NCBI RefSeq assembly: GCF_030035675.1
Contig: NC_084482.1
Coordinates: forward strand, 74,499,120-74,563,119
DNA: 64,000 nt
Origin: Rhineura floridana
Lineage: Eukaryota; Chordata; Lepidosauria; Squamata; Rhineuridae
Direction: 5' to 3'
The notes under the pieces are model-generated. The model was given only the letters and a program-made list of their open reading frames with translations, made no database searches and was not told the DNA's origin. Shown here one piece after another: positions 59,991 to 64,000 of the stretch (positions within the stretch are counted from its first letter, which is position 1; every line of letters starts with the position of its first letter). Made by a program: the position numbers and the translations under genes.

Positions 59991-61059
59991 TCTCATCTTG
60001 AGCTCTCATCCAAATCTGGAATTGTTCTACCTGTCTGGCTGATACAAGAATGACTCTGCACAATCTAAAGTTTGATTGCAGGCAATTATAACTAAGCATA
60101 GAAAACCTAAGTTGTTCCTTTATAAATGAAGAGATAGAGGTATGAGGAATGGATGCCAAGCTTTTGCTCTGGAGCTGTCTGTCACCGCCTCTTTTGGAAT
60201 CTCTGTTTACATATTTCTTACATCTTAAGGTTCCGAGTTACCCTGTAACTAAGTACACCAGCTTCGATAACAAAACCATTTTTTTTTCTGTTCTGACAAT
60301 TAATTGAAGTTTTTTATAGAAGTGACTGTAAAAACTTATGGTAGAGTGGTTGAAGCATCCACTGTAGCCTGGAGCATGAATATAGTCCTCATTAAGTTCA
60401 TGGGTCCTCCTTTTGAAGCTTGTTTGGTACTTTTTGATTCTGCTTATCCAGAAGCACATTACTGCTCTCATGCATGCATCTGCTTATAAGCTGGCAAACG
60501 AAGTGGCTCTTCAGACATCACGACAAAAGAGTTAATGTCTCATCTTTTCTACATTCCTAGAGTAGTGTGTTTTTCCATTCCCGGCCAAGGCTTTGACCTC
60601 CCAGTTCTTTTTCCAGGACCACACATTGGGCTGGTGGGCTGCCTCCCACCAATTGGATGTGTTGGGCATCTGACTGTAGAGAACAAAGCAAAACTGAAAG
60701 CCTTAGCACTTGTTTTAATTTCTTTCTCAAAGCTAGTGTAGTGTCATCACACACTTATAATATGATATATATTTTCTTTTAAGCAGTGATTTGAACTAAT
60801 CGTTATTAGTTCCTTTGGGCAGGAAATCTATGTGGATTTTTGAGTTTATTCAGTTTAGGCCCAGTGTATACCACAAAATACGCAGGAAAAAATGGCTTGG
60901 CAAACGTTTTCTGTTTGTAAGCACTACATTGCTGCTAACAGACTGAGATCAGATGCTAGGTTTGGGAGGCTATTGCGGCAGTACTCTTGTCACATTTATT
61001 CTTTACCCTTCCATAAACTGGTTGTGGAAAAGTGAGGTACCTCCACTGAATGATCTTGA
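59991..61059. other. gene-free intronic stretch
   Basis: No exon or recognisable repeat was found. Confidence 0.45.
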
Positions 61060-61074
61060 GCAGTCTTCACCAAC

Positions 61075-61140
61075 TGGGTGCCCCCCAGATGTTTTGGATC
61101 CAAATGTCCATCAGCCCTAGCCAGCAGAGTTGGTTGATCA
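61075..61140. repeat. half of a palindromic MITE
   Basis: 'gtgccccccagatgttttgg' and 'catcagccctagccagcaga' match the left half of the MITE family; the right half is absent. Confidence 0.6.
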
Positions 61141-61263
61141 TAGTAGGTGCTTTACAAGCAATTGATATTTTCCACATCTTCCATAGAAGTGTCCAGTGTT
61201 AGCATCATTAGATTCTGTGAAACAAGATAACACTCCTCCCATAGACTCTCTGTTCATGTAATT

Positions 61264-61597
61264 CAGAGGTGGGGAACCTCCGGTCTGTGGGGCAAGATTG
61301 GCCTACCAAGATTGGCTACTTTCCCCAAACCATGCCCAGCTGACATCACCCTTGCGCTGGCTGCATAGGCCTGTTACCAGGAAGGGGTTTGCATCAGAAT
61401 CCCTTGCAAAAATGAAGGGGGGGGGAAACCTTCATTTCAGTAGCAGCTTCCAAGGTGCTTTGACTTGGACCTGATGTCTCTGTGACATCAGGTGATTGAC
61501 AGGTGAGTGGCCTCACCCACCTGTCAGATTTGGCCCACAAGGCCGCCAGTCTTAATAAAGATCTGGCCTGTGGAGCCTAAATGGTTCCCCTCCCCTG
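61264..61597. mobile_element. non-autonomous hAT, 334 bp
   Basis: Begins CAGAGGTGGGGAACC and ends GGTTCCCCTCCCCTG. The flanking octamers atgtaatt (61256-61263) and atgtagtt (61598-61605) differ at one base, a hAT-type duplication. No transposase. Same family as 58725-59338. Confidence 0.85.
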
Positions 61598-62372
61598 ATG
61601 TAGTTCAGTACAGTCTTCTGTGAGCAAAAATTCAAAGTGTCTGAAATAAAAACTGGCTACAGATTCTCATTATAAATAAATTATGCAGAATGTGCCCCCT
61701 ACATGTAGCACCTTCCTGTTGTTACTACTTGTAAGTAGTAAGTGTGCTTGGGCTAATCTTGCTGATTTAGAAAAAATCTTCCCACTGCTATGGTCTGCTT
61801 GGAGGTTAGAAAATAAGTTTTTGCAAGCCGTGTAAACATGAGCCACAGTGTGGGAAACTTCTGATCAGCAGCAAGATAGGCAGTTGCAGGTCTGTAAAGA
61901 AATGCTCAGTCAGCTCAAGCACTTTGTCAGTGAGCCACATGCACTAAGCAGACCCTTATCAGGTTGTGGATGAACCACCACAAACCAGTAGTGACAACTG
62001 GGGCGCAAAGCAATTGCAGAACTAGGGAAATGGCAAAGAGATTAGGACATTGTGGCTGATGGTTTCACCAGCTCATACACTGTTTAGAGGAAGTGAGCAA
62101 AGATGACTTTCTCAAGCTTAAAGAATTTTTACAAAACTTCTCAACAAACCTTGGTGGAGATAAAATACTGCTTCAGTGAAAGAGAAAGAAATACCTATCC
62201 CAGATTTGTACTGAGATTGGAGGCATAGTCTGCTGCAGGCTGTCCAGGGAGTGGGGCAGAAGGGGGGGTGACACAGACGTAACCCCCTTGCGTTTTCCTT
62301 TCGTACCTCTAGGTATAATGTGAAGAGAACGTTTTGTATCTGGATTAGGGACACACTGATCTCCCCATAGGA

Positions 62373-62510
62373 TAAGGATGGGGAATTTGTAGCGCTCCAT
62401 ATGTTGCTGGACTGCAACTCCCATCAATCCCAGGTAGCATGGTCAGTGGTCAGGGATGGTGGGAGTTGTAGTTCCTCAACATCTGGTGAGCCATGGGTTC
62501 CCCATCCCTG
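62373..62510. mobile_element. palindromic hAT-type MITE, 138 bp
   Basis: Left end 'taaggatggggaa' against right end 'ttccccatccctg'. Octamers ccatagga (62365-62372) and ccataggg (62511-62518) flank it with one difference. The arms pair along most of the element ('actgcaactcccatcaatcc' with its partner). No coding capacity. Confidence 0.82.
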
Positions 62511-62518
62511 CCATAGGG

Positions 62519-63878
62519 AATATGTGCAGTGATAACCTGGAATTACAGAAAGAGGCTGCTTGACTCAGTTGTGCAAATCCTGTGTGACTGCTTTCTTGTA
62601 ACATGAGATGCCCCTCTGTGTCTCATCCGCCCAACATAGCTCTGTCACTCTGTCTTGGTTTTGATAATGCCTGTCTTGGTTAGCTACATCACTGAGTAGT
62701 GTAACTGAAGTCTTTTGGGGATTCAGATTGTCTGATCTCTCGAGTTCACTCCCTCTGCTCCTGTTCTTGCCCTGTAACTCCCTTGGGTATTGACACAGCT
62801 GGCTTCTTCCGAAATCACTCTTTCTATTCTTGCCTTAGAAAGAATGCCTGATTCTAGCTGGTGGTCGTTGTCCTGCTGTGCTAGTTTTTGTCCTGCTTCC
62901 CTTATGTGGGAACTCTGTGGTGCAGAGACATTGACCCTTTGGCAGGCTACAGATTTCCTTTTTCTTCTGATTAGCAAGGGGGAAACAGTACTAAGTACTA
63001 ATTTCCACCCCCCATTTCCCCTCTAGGGAATTTAATTGATTATTTGGTTGAAGTTAACAGTGCCCCAGGAGGCATGTAGACTCAGAAGGTGCTTTCTGGG
63101 AGCAGTGCTGGCAAAGGCTATGGAAATATGACATTTGCAAGGCATGGGAGCCGCTGCTAAAAAGATAGCTTTTTATTTAATTTGAGCATTGGGATGGGAG
63201 AAGAAAATGGGCCCAAAGTGTGTTGGGACAAGATTGTTATTTTGGGGATATATTTAAAAACCTTCAACTAGATAGAATGGTCTTCCCCAAACTTGCTTTA
63301 CAGTGGTCTCCCTGCCATCGCTCCCCTATTACCTTCCACCGTGGAAAGATGGTCCTACCATTGCAACTGCCTATACCATTCCTTGAATGGTCTCTAGGTC
63401 TTTGCCCTGTCCTTTTTGCTGGGCACACGTTGCCCCACACATCATATCCTCCCCAGATCCACTAATTTCCCACTGCCTGTGTATGTACTTGGCATCTTGA
63501 AATGAGTTTCTTCCCAGTTCTCCTTATGGAATCGTTGCCCTCTCCAGGCCATTGCTTTTTAAAGTCTGTTGTGCTTATATTTAGACAAATAGTCAGAGAT
63601 GCTGAATGGTTTGCTTTCACTTGCTTGGGAACTGATGGGATGGTTCTGTCTTGATGTGCTGTGAGGGCATAAATTCATGAACACTTCAGTATGTGGTAGT
63701 CTTGCAGAAAGTTTGCATGCGTTGGCTCTGAGCTTGAAGTAAGCCTCTCCCTGTGTGCGTGTGTGCGTGTATGCATGTGCCCACACATGTGCCTCCCCTT
63801 CTATACTTTTGGCATGCTACTCCAAAATAGGAGTTAGCAGCGATACAGTATGCTGAAAACTACATGTGGTTGTGCTGC
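62519..63878. other. gene-free intronic stretch
   Basis: No exon is recognised, including the missing GIPC1 exons. A short (GT)n run is at about 63754-63772. Confidence 0.45.
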
Positions 63879-63879
63879 T

Positions 63880-64000
63880 TTTCTTTTTTTTCCAATTAAT
63901 TTTTATTCTGATTTTCAAAACCAAAATAATACAAAAAGAAAACACAAATCAATAACTAATACAATACAAAAAAAAATACATATATATAAAAATATTGACT
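63880..64000 (-). mobile_element. L1 3' end running out of the window
   Basis: A T8 run followed by 'ccaattaatttttattctga' is, on the minus strand, an L1-like 3' end with AATAAAAATTAATTGG and poly(A). It is similar to, but not the same as, the L1 3' end at 50351-50430. The rest lies past 64000. Confidence 0.65.

Overview
This looks like nuclear DNA of a squamate reptile (lizard or snake). The evidence is the mixture of BovB (RTE) LINEs, Sauria-type SINEs that share the BovB 3' tail, CR1, L2 and L1 LINEs, and many hAT-like foldback MITEs, around two vertebrate genes with ordinary GT-AG introns. The species cannot be told from the window.

Two host genes are supported, both on the + strand. DNAJB1 (Hsp40) is complete at 17599-20963, with three coding exons encoding 335 residues. 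It has a heat-shock-type promoter: HSE, TATA, inverted CCAAT boxes and GC boxes. About 16 kb downstream is the 5' part of GIPC1, a PDZ adaptor that links cargo to myosin VI. Its first three coding exons lie between 37098 and 41931 and encode the GH1 and PDZ parts. The exons for the C-terminal GH2 domain were not found before the window ends, so the last intron seen is at least 22 kb. A CpG-rich patch at about 28.34-29.12 kb with a strong splice donor at 28929 is the best candidate for the GIPC1 promoter and non-coding first exon. I recall DNAJB1 and GIPC1 as tandem neighbours in mammals too, so this appears to be conserved synteny. They work in different processes (chaperone ATPase control; endocytic trafficking), and nothing suggests joint regulation.

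Layout: 1-17.0 kb is repeats and gene-free DNA (CR1 hairpin, foldback MITE, polypyrimidine tandem array, a CR1 interrupted by an L2 and by a solo LTR, a 5'-truncated BovB). 17.06-22.9 kb is DNAJB1. 22.9-37 kb is intergenic DNA and the putative GIPC1 5' region. 37-64 kb is GIPC1 coding exons and its introns, which hold a near-full-length BovB, three members (counting one at 34.3 kb) of a long composite SINE, an inverted L1 that lacks ORF2, and a hAT transposon carrying a young CR1.

No operon-like system, defence island, CRISPR array or new multi-gene system is present. The most interesting material is the structure of the mobile elements: an ORF1-only L1 inserted by apparent twin priming, a long SINE subfamily with an extra module, and similarity of the SINE core to the BovB 5' end.
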